Shown: positions 18,793 to 26,666, numbered from the stretch's first letter. The stretch: DNA of 37,307 nucleotides from an uncultured Ardenticatenia bacterium (GCA_937127125.1 CAKZLO010000022.1:1-37307), one strand, 5' to 3'. The notes: generated by a model from the letters alone, not told the origin. A program made the numbers and translations.

Positions 18793-20229
18793 ATGGGCAA
18801 GAGCCTGGAACGCCTGACGCAGCCGCTCAGCGGGCCGCGCGTGCACCTTCCCGCGCTGCCGGATTACAGCGTGTTGCGCCATTGCGTGCGCTGCGCGCGT
18901 TGCCTGCCCGTCTGCCCCACCTACCAGGAGACAACCCTCGAGGTACAATCTCCCCGCGGCCGGCTGGCTCTGCTCAAGGCGGTCGCCGACGGCGTGTTGC
19001 CCGTGGCCGCTGAGGTGGAGGCCCACCTCTACCACTGCCTGGACTGTCGCATGTGCAACACGGTCTGCCCGGCCAACGTGCCCATTGGTGAGTGCATCGT
19101 GGCCGGTCGTGCCGCCTTTGCGCAGCAGCGTGGGCTGGCCTGGTGGCGGCGCCTGGTCTTCCGCCACGCGCTCATCTCGGCGGAGCGGTTGGGACTGGTG
19201 CTGGCGCCGTTGCGGCTGTATCAACGCAGCGGCCTGGCGCGCCTGGTGCGGTTGCTCTTGCGCGCGTTGCCCGCGCCGTTCGCACGTCTGCGCACGCTGG
19301 AAGCGTTGTTGCCGCCGCTGCCAGCCCATCCATTGCACGCGACGCTGGATGTCATCACTCCGCCACGTGGGGTGCGCCGCTATCGCGTGGGTTTCTTCCT
19401 GGGCTGCATGATGAGCCAGCTCTTCGCCGCGGAAAGTCGCGCCACGGTGGAGATTCTGACGGCCGCCGGCTGTGAGGTGGTCACGCCGCGCGGTCAGGTG
19501 TGTTGTGGCGCGCCGCAGGACGATCAGGGCGATCGCGTCCAGTTGCGCCGCCTGGCGCGGGCTAACATTGCCCTCTTCGAGGGCCTGGGCGCGCTGGATG
19601 CCATCGTGACCGACTGCGCCGCCTGCAGTCACATGCTCAAGGAGTACGGCGCGTTGCTGGCCGACGAACCTGCCTTTGCTGCGCGTGCCGCCGCCTTCAG
19701 TGCCCTGGTGCGCGACATCTACGAGTGGTACGACGCCATCCTGCCCGCGACGCTGGGCCGCCCGCGCACGCCCCCGTTGCGCGTCACCATCCACGACGCC
19801 TGTCACCTGGCCAATGCGCAAGGGGTACGCCAGCCGCAACGGCGCCTGTTGGGGCGCATCCGCGGCATCGAGGTGGTCGAGATGACGGCGCCGTCGGCGT
19901 GCTGTGGCAGCGCAGGCATCTACAACATCACCCATCCCGCCATGGCGGCGCAGCGCCTGGAGCGCAAGCTGCAAGACATCGCCTCCACCGGCGCCGCGGT
20001 CGTCGTCACCAATGGGCCGGGCTGCCTGTTGCAATTGCGTGCCGCGGTGCGCGAACGCCAGCTGCCCTGGCGCATCTGCCACATCTCGGAGCTGCTGGCC
20101 GCGTGGGGCGATCTGGCGGCGGAGGAAGAGCCGACGGCTTGGGAAGGTGCGGACGTGGTCACGCCGGCGGAGGCGCTGGCCACGGGAAGCATCCCGTCCG
20201 ATTGTGCCGGGATGCCGCTGAAGGAGTGA
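18793..20229 (+). CDS. glcF: (Fe-S)-binding oxidoreductase subunit, glycolate oxidase GlcF-like
   Basis: A 478-residue iron-sulfur subunit that carries electrons from a flavin dehydrogenase toward the quinone pool. Two 4Fe-4S ferredoxin motifs are near the N-terminus, CVRCARCLPVC (Cys31/34/37/41) and CLDCRMCNTVC (Cys82/85/88/92). Two cysteine-rich CCG domains follow, with VCCGAPQ and SACCGSAGIYN. I place the start at the ATG at 18793; the open frame extends upstream into the aldolase gene, but no start there gives family-like sequence. No clear ribosome site was found for 18793. It precedes the FAD subunit with overlapping stop and start region, so the two form one enzyme. Glycolate, D-lactate or another 2-hydroxy acid is the likely substrate. 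Confidence 0.88.
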   Translation: MGKSLERLTQPLSGPRVHLPALPDYSVLRHCVRCARCLPVCPTYQETTLEVQSPRGRLALLKAVADGVLPVAAEVEAHLYHCLDCRMCNTVCPANVPIGECIVAGRAAFAQQRGLAWWRRLVFRHALISAERLGLVLAPLRLYQRSGLARLVRLLLRALPAPFARLRTLEALLPPLPAHPLHATLDVITPPRGVRRYRVGFFLGCMMSQLFAAESRATVEILTAAGCEVVTPRGQVCCGAPQDDQGDRVQLRRLARANIALFEGLGALDAIVTDCAACSHMLKEYGALLADEPAFAARAAAFSALVRDIYEWYDAILPATLGRPRTPPLRVTIHDACHLANAQGVRQPQRRLLGRIRGIEVVEMTAPSACCGSAGIYNITHPAMAAQRLERKLQDIASTGAAVVVTNGPGCLLQLRAAVRERQLPWRICHISELLAAWGDLAAEEEPTAWEGADVVTPAEALATGSIPSDCAGMPLKE

Positions 20230-20234
20230 TGAGG

Positions 20235-21632
20235 ATGATCGACGCGCGCATTATCAAGGAACTCAAACAGACGCTCGGCGCGGAGCGCGTGCTGGACAGC
20301 CCGGTCGATCGGGTGGCCTATTCCTACGACGCCACGTGGGCCGAGGCGCTGCCCGACGTGGTGGTGTTGCCGCTCAGCACGGCCGAGGTATCCGCCACGC
20401 TGCGCATTGCCCATCGCGAACGCATTGCGGTGGTGCCGCGCGGGGCTGCCAGCGGCCTCTCGGGCGGCGCCGTGCCGATTATGGGGGGCATCTGCCTCTG
20501 CCTGACGCGCATGAACCGCATCCTGGAGATCAACCCGGAGGAGCTGGTCGCGGTGGTGCAGCCCGGCGTGGTCAACATGGACCTACAACAGGCGGTGGGG
20601 CGTTACGGTCTCTTCTTCCCGCCCGACCCGGCATCGTGGGACATGGCCACGTTGGGCGGCAACGTGGCGGAGAACGCGGGGGGGCCGCGTTGCCTCAAGT
20701 ATGGCGTGACCAAGGACTACGTACTGGGGCTCGAGGTGGTGCTGGCGGATGGCAGCGTCATGCGCACCGGCGGGCGCACCATCAAGAACGTGACCGGCTA
20801 CGACCTGACCGGTCTGATCATCGGGTCGGAGGGGACGCTGGGCGTGGTGACCGAGATCACGCTGAAGTTGCTCCCTAAGCCGGCGGCGCGCAGCACTGTG
20901 CTGGCGATTTTCGACCACATCGAGGCGGCCTGTCAGGCGGTCAACCGCGTCATCACCTCGGGGGTGTTGCCGCTCACCACTGAGCTGATGGATGGCGATT
21001 GCATTCGCGCGGTGCAGCGTCAGCGCGATTACGGCCTGCCCGAGGATGCAGATGCCGTGCTGCTCATTGATGTGGAGGGCTGGCCGGAGGCGTTGCAGCG
21101 CGAGGTGGATTTGGTGCAGGCGGCGTGTGAGGCGGCCGGCGCGCGTGCCGTGCATTGTGCCCACGGAGAGGCGGAGGCGGAGCGGCTGTGGGCGGCGCGG
21201 CGTGCCATCTCCCCTGCCCTGGCCGAGCTGGGCGATAAGCTGGGCGAAGACATCGCCGTGCCGCGCAGTCGCATCCCCGAGATGGTCATGCGCATCCGTG
21301 CCATCGGGCGCAAGTTTGACCTGCGCACTCCCATCTTCGGTCACATTGGCGATGGCAACTTGCACCCCTACCTGATCTGCGACCGCAGCGACGCGGCCAT
21401 GATGGCGCGTGTGCGTCAGGCGGCTGAGGAGATCTTCCTGGCCGCGATCGAGCTGGGCGGCACGTTGAGTGGCGAGCATGGCATCGGGCTGGCCAAGCGT
21501 GACTATCTGGAGCGTGCGCTGGATCCTGTGGCGCGCGCGCAGATGCTGCGCCTGAAGCGCTTGTTCGACCCGCACAACATCCTCAATCCGGGCAAGCTCT
21601 TCGCCGAGACGGAAACCGCATCCGCGCCGTGA
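20235..21632 (+). CDS. glcD: FAD-linked 2-hydroxyacid dehydrogenase, glycolate oxidase GlcD-like
   Basis: A 465-residue flavoprotein of the FAD-binding type 4 (VAO) family that oxidises glycolate, D-lactate or a similar acid. FAD-binding motifs are PRGAASGLSGGAVP, NVAENAGGPRCLKYG, GYDLTGL and GSEGTLG. The C-terminal half holds the family HIGDGNLHP and SGEHGIG metal and substrate motifs. AAGGAG lies 8 bp before the ATG at 20235; an ATG at 20229, overlapping the GlcF stop, is too close to that site. The last codons, ending ASAP, fall inside a copy of the GC-rich repeat GCATCCGCGCCGTGACC, so the native C-terminus may have been replaced by repeat sequence. Confidence 0.92.
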   Translation: MIDARIIKELKQTLGAERVLDSPVDRVAYSYDATWAEALPDVVVLPLSTAEVSATLRIAHRERIAVVPRGAASGLSGGAVPIMGGICLCLTRMNRILEINPEELVAVVQPGVVNMDLQQAVGRYGLFFPPDPASWDMATLGGNVAENAGGPRCLKYGVTKDYVLGLEVVLADGSVMRTGGRTIKNVTGYDLTGLIIGSEGTLGVVTEITLKLLPKPAARSTVLAIFDHIEAACQAVNRVITSGVLPLTTELMDGDCIRAVQRQRDYGLPEDADAVLLIDVEGWPEALQREVDLVQAACEAAGARAVHCAHGEAEAERLWAARRAISPALAELGDKLGEDIAVPRSRIPEMVMRIRAIGRKFDLRTPIFGHIGDGNLHPYLICDRSDAAMMARVRQAAEEIFLAAIELGGTLSGEHGIGLAKRDYLERALDPVARAQMLRLKRLFDPHNILNPGKLFAETETASAP

Positions 21633-21740
21633 CCGAGCGGGTCCACCCCGCGACCGCATCCGCGCCGTGACCAAATCTGAGCCGCGACCGTGCGTAGGGG
21701 CGCAATAAATTGCGCCCGTACACGCGCCGCGACCGCCGGG
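21612..21740. repeat. Palindromic repeat block overlapping the glcD stop codon
   Basis: ACCGCATCCGCGCCGTGACC occurs twice (from 21617 and from 21655), and the first copy supplies the glcD stop. It is followed by GAGCCGCGACCGTGCGTAGG and the palindrome GGGCGCAATAAATTGCGCCC (about 21699-21718). Confidence 0.85.
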
Positions 21741-21760
21741 CACTGCCCGGGCTGTGTTCT

Positions 21761-22165
21761 CTACTGTACCGTGAACTCGAGCGTCTTGGCCAGCTTGTCC
21801 TCCAGGTAGATGTCAACCTTATACGTGCCGGCTGGCCATGGGTTGGAATTGCTCAGCGTGAAGTGCAGCACAGCGCTGCCGGAGGTCGTCTCCGTCTCGT
21901 TGATCAGGGTGTTGGGCTCTGCGCCCTCCACGTTCACGGCAGTCCAGACCGCTTTGAGTTTGGTGTCGTCCGACGCGTTGCGCAGGTCCACCTGGGCGTA
22001 GAAGACGGCGTCCGGGGCGAAGGTGGTGGTGCGATTGTTGCCTTCCTCATCCGCAGACATCCATGTCTCGGCGATGTTGGCCGTGCTGAAGCTGAAATTA
22101 CACGCCAGCACGAGGGCGAAGAGGGCGAGCAGGCTGGCCAGAATGAACGGTTTGTGCTTGATCAT
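21761..22165 (-). CDS. Small secreted lipoprotein of unknown function
   Basis: A 134-residue predicted lipoprotein. The signal peptide ends in a lipobox, LALFALVLAC (Cys22). The mature part is a single beta-rich domain resembling an Ig-like fold: it contains FYAQVDLRNASDDTKLKAVW, HFTLSNSNPWPAGTYKVDIY and ends LEFTVQ, a pattern seen in extracellular beta-sandwich domains that modify cell-surface proteins. I do not recognise a specific family. AAGGAG lies upstream but rather far from the ATG. It stands alone, convergent with glcD and divergent from the DoxX-like gene. Confidence 0.8.
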   Translation of the reverse strand: MIKHKPFILASLLALFALVLACNFSFSTANIAETWMSADEEGNNRTTTFAPDAVFYAQVDLRNASDDTKLKAVWTAVNVEGAEPNTLINETETTSGSAVLHFTLSNSNPWPAGTYKVDIYLEDKLAKTLEFTVQ

Positions 22166-22503
22166 TTTGGATGGGTTTCCTTTCTCCTTTTAGGATAACC
22201 AATGTAGATTGCGCCCAGCAAAAGCGATGGACCCGTCGCGGCGGCGCGCCGTGTGCCGTGTTGCGGTAAGGCATAGGGCGTATTGTGCGCGATGCCAGAT
22301 GTTCTGTCAAAATCTCTTCGCTCGCCGTGGCCGAATCCTCATCACGTTCCCCGGTTAACGCCTACCTGCCCACTACATCCTGCGCGCGATGATGAAGCCG
22401 GCGCGGCGTGCCACGCGTGCGCGCCCTAGGGCGACCACGCGATGCCACACGAGGCATCCCCTGTGGCGCTACAACCGAAGTGTCCCCCATGCTGTCCATA
22501 TAT
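22166..22503. other. Intergenic region with a possible methyltransferase 3' remnant
   Basis: No intact gene was found. On the minus strand a short frame ending at 22373 reads RRAGFIIARRM followed by a stop, which resembles the C-terminus of many class I methyltransferases, but the upstream frame is not recognisable. It may be a decayed gene end or coincidence. Confidence 0.25.
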
Positions 22504-22551
22504 TTGCCTCACGGCGGGTAATGGTGTATCATATTATTGACTAATATGATA
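22504..22551 (+). promoter_or_regulatory. Promoter with a perfect palindromic operator for the DoxX-like gene
   Basis: TTGCCT (22504-22509) and TATCAT (22527-22532) are 17 bp apart. The -10 box is the left end of a perfect 10-bp inverted repeat, TATCATATTA-TTGAC-TAATATGATA (22527-22551). A repressor bound there would block polymerase, so the downstream gene is probably controlled by a dimeric regulator not present in this window. Confidence 0.7.
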
Positions 22552-22580
22552 TATCATTCAAATTTAGGAGGTGATGGAGG

Positions 22581-22988
22581 ATGAAGATCGCCTTTCTAGT
22601 TGGACGCATTGTCGTGGGGCTATTTTACCTGTTCAGCGGGGTCAACCTCCTGCTGCAGCTCGGGGCCATGGTGGCGTTTGTGGGATCGCGCAATGTCCCG
22701 TTCCCTGAGGTGGCCGTGCCCGTCAGCGCCATCTTGTTGCTGATCGCCGGGCTGAGCATTTTGACCGGCATCTGGCCCGTGATCGGCGTGGTCGCGCTGG
22801 TGGTCTTTTTGCTGCCGGTCTCGGTGATAATACACAACTTCTGGGCTGTGGCGGACCCGATGCAGCGCGCGGAGGAGATGTACAGCTTTCTGCTGAACAT
22901 GGGGCTTTTGGGTAGCGGGCTGATGTTCCTGGCCATTCCGCGACCGTGGCCCTACAGCCTTAAGTTCCCCGGTCGTACGCCGGCCTGA
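22581..22988 (+). CDS. DoxX-like integral membrane protein
   Basis: A 135-residue protein with four hydrophobic segments and the DoxX-type pattern: an N-terminal RIVVGLFYLFSGVNLLLQLG, then AILLLIAGLSILTGIWPVIG, a polar turn HNFWAVADP, and a last helix LLNMGLLGSGLMFL. DoxX-family proteins are small membrane proteins linked to thiol or oxidative stress and quinol chemistry in other bacteria; the exact role here is unknown. A strong AGGAGGTGATGGAGG lies right before the ATG. It is a single-gene unit with a palindromic operator over its -10 box, consistent with a stress-induced gene. Confidence 0.85.
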   Translation: MKIAFLVGRIVVGLFYLFSGVNLLLQLGAMVAFVGSRNVPFPEVAVPVSAILLLIAGLSILTGIWPVIGVVALVVFLLPVSVIIHNFWAVADPMQRAEEMYSFLLNMGLLGSGLMFLAIPRPWPYSLKFPGRTPA

Positions 22989-23029
22989 CCCCGCGCGCAA
23001 CCCGGTTTGTGCCGCTGGCTGACGCGTGC

Positions 23030-23160
23030 AAATTTGATCCGCGCCGCGACCGTGCGTAGGGGCGCAATCCATTGCGCCCGTACCCGCCCCCGGCCAACAC
23101 GCGCGCGCGGGTGCAACTTATTGCGCCCCTACGGACGCGCGCGGGTCGGTTTGGCCGCTT
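23030..23160. repeat. Composite palindromic repeat after the DoxX-like gene
   Basis: GCCGCGACCGTGCGTAGGGG with CGCAATCCATTGCGCCCGTA, the CCGCCCCCGGCCAACACG core, then GGGTGCAACTTATTGCGCCC and CTACGGACGCGCGCGGGTCG. It matches the 17590-17750 composite in order and orientation. GCGCGCGGGTCGGT-like pieces recur down to 23205. Confidence 0.85.
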
Positions 23161-23256
23161 GCTGACGCGCGCGGCTCGGATAACGACGCGCGCGGGTCGG
23201 TCAAATCAATCTGGGCCGTGACTGTCAGGCAGCAGACGCTTCCATGCCGGCAGCCA

Positions 23257-23286
23257 TTGCATCTTGGGGTGCATCTGTGATATGAT
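23257..23286 (+). promoter_or_regulatory. Probable promoter of the 78-residue gene pair
   Basis: TTGCAT and TATGAT are separated by 18 bp. A transcription start near 23293 would leave the ATG at 23313 as the first usable start and exclude the GTG at 23289. Confidence 0.55.
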
Positions 23287-23312
23287 GAGTGGGCATCTGC
23301 GGGCGACGTGCC

Positions 23313-23549
23313 ATGCCAGACTTCGCAATCCTGAGCGAGATCCGAGACGTTGAGACCATCGCGACAGGCCGCGGTGTGACCATACGGGCCCGTTTGGAAC
23401 GTGTGTATGGGCGAGGCCGTTGGCGCAAGATGAAAGGCATCGCGACGGTGCGCCTGGCCGATGGCACCGTCTGTGAGGCAGAACTCCACTGGTATGAGGC
23501 GCACGGTATCGGCCGCAGAGATTTTAAGATCAAGCGCGTGTTGCGATGA
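23313..23549 (+). CDS. Conserved small protein, first of a coupled pair
   Basis: A 78-residue basic protein (MPDFAILSEIRDVETIATGR and onward) with GRWRKMKGIATVRLADGT and ELHWYEAHGIGRRDFKIK as its most distinctive parts. From memory, similar small proteins occur next to a partner like the following gene in cyanobacteria and other Chloroflexota, but no function is known to me. I start at the ATG at 23313 rather than the GTG at 23289 because the promoter at 23257-23286 would start transcription inside the longer version. Its stop overlaps the next start by 4 bp. Confidence 0.75.
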   Translation: MPDFAILSEIRDVETIATGRGVTIRARLERVYGRGRWRKMKGIATVRLADGTVCEAELHWYEAHGIGRRDFKIKRVLR

Positions 23550-23782
23550 GCGAGTTTGTCATTTGCATTGATAATCGGAGCAACCCGGCCAGCCTGATTG
23601 TGGGCAAGGTGTACCAGCGCCTGCCCGACCCGGAGGCGGAGGCGCATCATATGCTGCGCATCGTGGACGAGGACAGCGCGGAGGCGGAGGGTTATCTGTA
23701 TCCCGCTGCGCTGTTTGTCCCGGTCGAGCTGCCGGAAGCGGCAAGGCGGGCACTGTTTGCTGCCAGGACCCCCACGCCGTAA
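23546..23782 (+). CDS. Conserved small acidic protein, second of a coupled pair
   Basis: A 78-residue acidic protein (MSEFVICIDNRSNPASLIVG and onward) with VYQRLPDPEAEAHHMLRIVD and GYLYPAALFVPVELP as recognisable blocks. The first protein is basic and this one acidic, their genes overlap by 4 bp (ATGA), and both are 78 residues long, so they may form a complex or a toxin-antitoxin-like pair. No catalytic motif is visible. A repeat block follows immediately after the stop. Confidence 0.75.
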   Translation: MSEFVICIDNRSNPASLIVGKVYQRLPDPEAEAHHMLRIVDEDSAEAEGYLYPAALFVPVELPEAARRALFAARTPTP

Positions 23783-23794
23783 CAAACGAGTTAA

Positions 23795-23872
23795 CCGCGC
23801 CGCGACCGTGCTGCGTAGGGGCGCAATCCATTGCGCCCCTACCCGCCCCCGGCCAACACGCGCGCGGCGGTG
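23795..23872. repeat. Palindromic repeat overlapping the 3' end of panE
   Basis: GCGTAGGGGCGCAATCCATT with GCGCCCCTACCCGCCCCCGG and CCAACACGCGCGCGG. The panE stop (TAG, read on minus at 23841-23839) and its last codons (ARVLAGGG) lie inside this copy. Confidence 0.85.
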
Positions 23873-24780
23873 GTCGCCTCCAACGCCTGCACCAGCCACA
23901 CCAGCGTCTGGTTCACCGGCGTGGGAATGCCCAGCCGGGCACCCTCGCGCACAATCGCCCCGTTGATCACCCCGATCTCAGTGGGAAATCCTCGCAGCAC
24001 ATCCGCCAGCATGGACGAACGGTTCGCCGCCGTGGCGAGGGCCACCTCACGTGTGCGGGCGCGCGCATCCGCATAGGGCAGCGTCACGCCCAGCGCCTGT
24101 GCCACCGCCACCGCTTCGTCCACCGCGGCATCCATCAGCGCCCGCGCCGGTGCCACCTCCGCCAGCACCCCATTGCGCACGCGCAGAATGGCGGTCAACG
24201 CATTGATGCCCACGTTGATGACCAACTTGCCCCACAGCAGGCTGTCCAGGTTGTCGGAGAGATGGGTCTCGAAGCCGGCACGCGTGAACAGCTCGGCAAT
24301 GCGGCGCACCCGCGCATCAATGCTCGGACGCGTGGCGAGATAGGTCGCTGCCGCGCCGGCATGGCGCACCTGACCCGGCCCCAGCAACGTCGCACCGTGC
24401 GAGGTGACGCCCTGCACACAGCGCTCCGCGCCCAACACCTCGGCCATCACCTCCAGGTTGCCCAACCCGTTCTGCATAGTGAGCGCCAGACCGTCCGCCC
24501 CGAGCATGGGCGCCGCCCAGGCCGCCGCCTGCGCCGTCTGGTACGACTTGACGAAGATGATCGCCAGGTCGACCGGGTCATCCACCGCCGCGGGGTCGGT
24601 CGTGGCCTTCACCGACACCTGCCATATGCTGCCGTCCAAGTTGATCAGCCGCAAGCCGTCGCGACGGATGGCCTCGATGTGCTCAGCCCAGGCGTCCACC
24701 AGCCACACCTCAGCCAAGGAGGCCAGACGCGCCCCGAACAGGCTGCCCATCGCGCCGGCGCCGATGATGGCAATCTTCAT
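23839..24780 (-). CDS. panE: 2-dehydropantoate 2-reductase
   Basis: A 313-residue NADPH-dependent reductase that turns ketopantoate into pantoate, the second step of pantothenate (and CoA) synthesis. The nucleotide-binding GAGAMG (7-12) follows MKIAII; the catalytic region includes FVKSYQT and MQNGLGN, and GKLVINVGINALTAI holds the second conserved Lys. I choose the ATG at 24780 because the 30-bp sequence around it is duplicated at the panB stop (26696-26667), where TGATG gives the panB stop and this same start. A second ATG directly upstream (24783) exists only in the present arrangement. The C-terminal GGG comes from a repeat copy. Function should be intact. Confidence 0.92.
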   Translation of the reverse strand: MKIAIIGAGAMGSLFGARLASLAEVWLVDAWAEHIEAIRRDGLRLINLDGSIWQVSVKATTDPAAVDDPVDLAIIFVKSYQTAQAAAWAAPMLGADGLALTMQNGLGNLEVMAEVLGAERCVQGVTSHGATLLGPGQVRHAGAAATYLATRPSIDARVRRIAELFTRAGFETHLSDNLDSLLWGKLVINVGINALTAILRVRNGVLAEVAPARALMDAAVDEAVAVAQALGVTLPYADARARTREVALATAANRSSMLADVLRGFPTEIGVINGAIVREGARLGIPTPVNQTLVWLVQALEATTAARVLAGGG

Positions 24781-24782
24781 CA
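24753..24782. repeat. 30-bp direct repeat, left copy (panE start)
   Basis: Identical over 30 bp to 26667-26696. It contains the first codons of panE and, read on minus, begins TGATGAAGATTGCC. It marks the left edge of the segment inserted between panB and panE. Confidence 0.95.
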
Positions 24783-24787
24783 TTTCT

Positions 24788-25407
24788 TTACGGGTTTGTC
24801 GAAAAGACGAGGTTGATGAAGTAGTCACGATGTCCACTAAATCCCTCTCTGCCTATGAGTTGTCCAACTTCCACTTCGGAGGATTGAAACCCATATTGCC
24901 CTGCGCTTAAACCGTCGACGGACTTATCGTCAAGGTTGAGCGGTATTGCGCCACTGAGACCGTCTTGCCAGTGCGCAAAAATATCCCCTTTTTGAACTGC
25001 CAGCGGCGCGGGAAGGGGGACCACTGTCATGCCCGTCTGAGTGGGAGGCGTGTCGTCAGACATACGAACGCGGTACAAAACCTGCCATCTGTTCTCCGTG
25101 GGGCGCAGGATCAACAGGTCAAACATATTTCGACCGCTCCATCCGGGTCATTCAAGTAGGTGACTGCGGTGATAAACCCATCTGACGGCATCGGGTATTG
25201 GTGGAGGAACAGGTGATGCCTCGCAGTGGTATCCCCTTGAGGAGACGAGGGAACGTGCCCTGAAAAGTCGAAACCAATTCGCCGGGTTAACCTTCCGGAT
25301 TCAGATGCCGCTGCGGAGTCGTCCATATTTATGGAGATTGTCACGCCCCGGCAAGCCAATGCCAAAGCCATCAGTGCGATGAACAGGATGATATGAACGG
25401 CGCGCAT
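24788..25407 (-). pseudogene. Frameshifted secreted lipoprotein gene
   Basis: Two overlapping frames form one apparent gene. The first (start 25407) encodes a lipoprotein signal, MRAVHIILFIALMALALAC, and continues to YPMPSDGFITAVTYLNDPDG before an early stop at 25111. The second frame resumes at once (MFDLLILRPTENRWQVLYRV and on) to 24788 with sensible beta-rich sequence ending DYFINLVFSTNP. The switch occurs near 25120-25130, consistent with loss or gain of a single base. It could be a true pseudogene, a sequencing error or, less likely, programmed frameshifting. Family not recognised. It lies inside the inserted segment. Confidence 0.65.
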
Positions 25408-25651
25408 AGCGGAGCGCGCCGGAGCGGCGTCGGGTGTTGGCGCTGATCCGGCGGCGCAGGTACCCTCTAGCTCATCACCAGGGCGTAATCCCATATGCTG
25501 CTAACCTGGCATCGCTGCGCACAAGTGCTTCTGTTCGACTGAGGCCTGTGCCACTACGCTCCACATCCAGAACTGGAATGCGCCCAAACCAATCTGACAG
25601 GCAGGCCATCGAACGGGATAGCGTCCACCATCTCTTCCAGATGAACGTGGC

Positions 25652-26005
25652 TTACTGCTCTTCCCTTTCCACTTCTTGAAGAACCCGTTCGATGAGAGGC
25701 TTGAGCGCGGGGATGCGGTCTCTGACTACCAGCCACACCGTTTCTATATCTACACCCATGTAATCATGGATCAACTTGTCGCGCATCCCCGCCATCTCTT
25801 TCCAAGGGATGCCAGGATACCGCGAACGAATCTCATCAGGGATATTCTTGGCTGCTTCGCCGATCACCTCAACTGAACGCAAAACTGCGTTTAGCGTCTT
25901 TTTGTCGGCCTCGAACTGCTCGCGTGAAATGCCCTGGATAAACTCCTCTGCGTCTTGCATGTTCTGGAGGATGTCCCGGATGTAGAGTGCGATCTTGCGT
26001 TTCAC
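25652..26005 (-). CDS. hepT: HepT-like HEPN toxin (DUF86)
   Basis: A 117-residue all-helical HEPN protein. The ribonuclease-type motif RX4HDY is visible as RDKLIHDY, followed by MGVDIETVW, which is typical of DUF86/HepT. In known HepT/MntA pairs the HEPN protein is the toxin, and the partner nucleotidyltransferase silences it by adding AMP to the Tyr of this motif. It starts with GTG, overlapping the stop of the upstream antitoxin gene (GTGA), so synthesis is coupled. It lies in the segment inserted between panB and panE, as expected for a mobile stabilising module. Confidence 0.93.
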   Translation of the reverse strand: MKRKIALYIRDILQNMQDAEEFIQGISREQFEADKKTLNAVLRSVEVIGEAAKNIPDEIRSRYPGIPWKEMAGMRDKLIHDYMGVDIETVWLVVRDRIPALKPLIERVLQEVEREEQ

Positions 26006-26295
26006 GGAACGATCGCCTCCTTGAGGATGCTCTCTCTGAGTTCTTCGCGGAGACTGCGCTTGGGCACAAGGTCCACCTTCATCCCCAACACTTCGCTCAA
26101 ATACAGCTCCGCACCGACTAGCTCAAGAAGGCTGATAGGGCGCAGGATCTCTGCCAGCAGGTCCAGGTCGCTATCACCACCTGCCTCGCCACGAAGCCAA
26201 GAGCCAAAGATGCCCACGATAGCCACCCCATATCGCTCGGCCAGCAGGTCGCGATGGTCTCTGAGGATTTGCCTGATTTCGTCCAACGTTCTCAT
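26002..26295 (-). CDS. mntA: MntA-like nucleotidyltransferase antitoxin
   Basis: A 97-residue minimal nucleotidyltransferase. The family active site GSX10DXD reads GSWLRGEAGGDSDLDLL, and a third Asp is in MKVDLVPK. These are the metal-binding acidic residues of MNT antitoxins that AMPylate HepT. A strong GGGAGGTGA precedes the ATG. It overlaps hepT by 4 bp and is the first gene of the pair, the usual order for this system. Confidence 0.93.
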   Translation of the reverse strand: MRTLDEIRQILRDHRDLLAERYGVAIVGIFGSWLRGEAGGDSDLDLLAEILRPISLLELVGAELYLSEVLGMKVDLVPKRSLREELRESILKEAIVP

Positions 26296-26349
26296 CGGCT
26301 CACCTCCCGATCAGCGGGTTGATGTGCTTCCGGTCCGGGTTCTCTTGTC

Positions 26350-26480
26350 TCCTCATCCCCCCACCCCCTTGCTAGGGGGACGAAAGAAGGATTACCCCTT
26401 ACTAGGGAGGGCGAGGGGGAATCACCCCAGTCCCCCCCAATCCTATTCCCTCTTACTAAGGGGCGAGGGAGATGTACAGG
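26350..26480. repeat. Cluster of CCCCTTACTAAGGGG-type short palindromes
   Basis: Three related palindromes lie close together: CCCCCTTGCTAGGGGG (26364), CCCCTTACTAGGG (26395) and CCCTCTTACTAAGGGG (26448), with GGGCGAGGGG-like flanks. They are unequally spaced, so this is not a CRISPR array. The region 26296-26666 has no supported gene. Related sequences occur near 4790, 28480 and 28610. Confidence 0.7.
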
Positions 26481-26666
26481 GACGCAGAGCGTGATGCCCC
26501 GCCACCCGATGCGATCATCATCCCCCTGTGGTTTCATCCCCAAGCGGCACCAAGTTAGGTTATCCCTTTCCCTAATTACCCCAGCCTGTGAAAGGCATCA
26601 GCCTTCGTAAAGCATTGATTTCGGCCTGATAGATGGGTCTATTGCCCTCAAACCAACCATCATACC

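Noticed and set aside
19725-20234. Upstream extension of the GlcD frame
   Set aside because: It lies wholly inside glcF in another phase and reads as a low-complexity shadow; GlcD homology begins at about 20235.
22373-22450. Methyltransferase gene ending RRAGFIIARRM
   Set aside because: Only the last dozen residues look familiar; no upstream methyltransferase motif could be read in any frame, so it is listed only as a possible remnant.
25554-25736. Small minus-strand frame upstream of panE and overlapping hepT
   Set aside because: It overlaps hepT, has no ribosome site and no family resemblance.
26350-26480. Closely spaced palindromes considered as a CRISPR array
   Set aside because: The repeats differ in sequence and spacing, and the intervening lengths are irregular.
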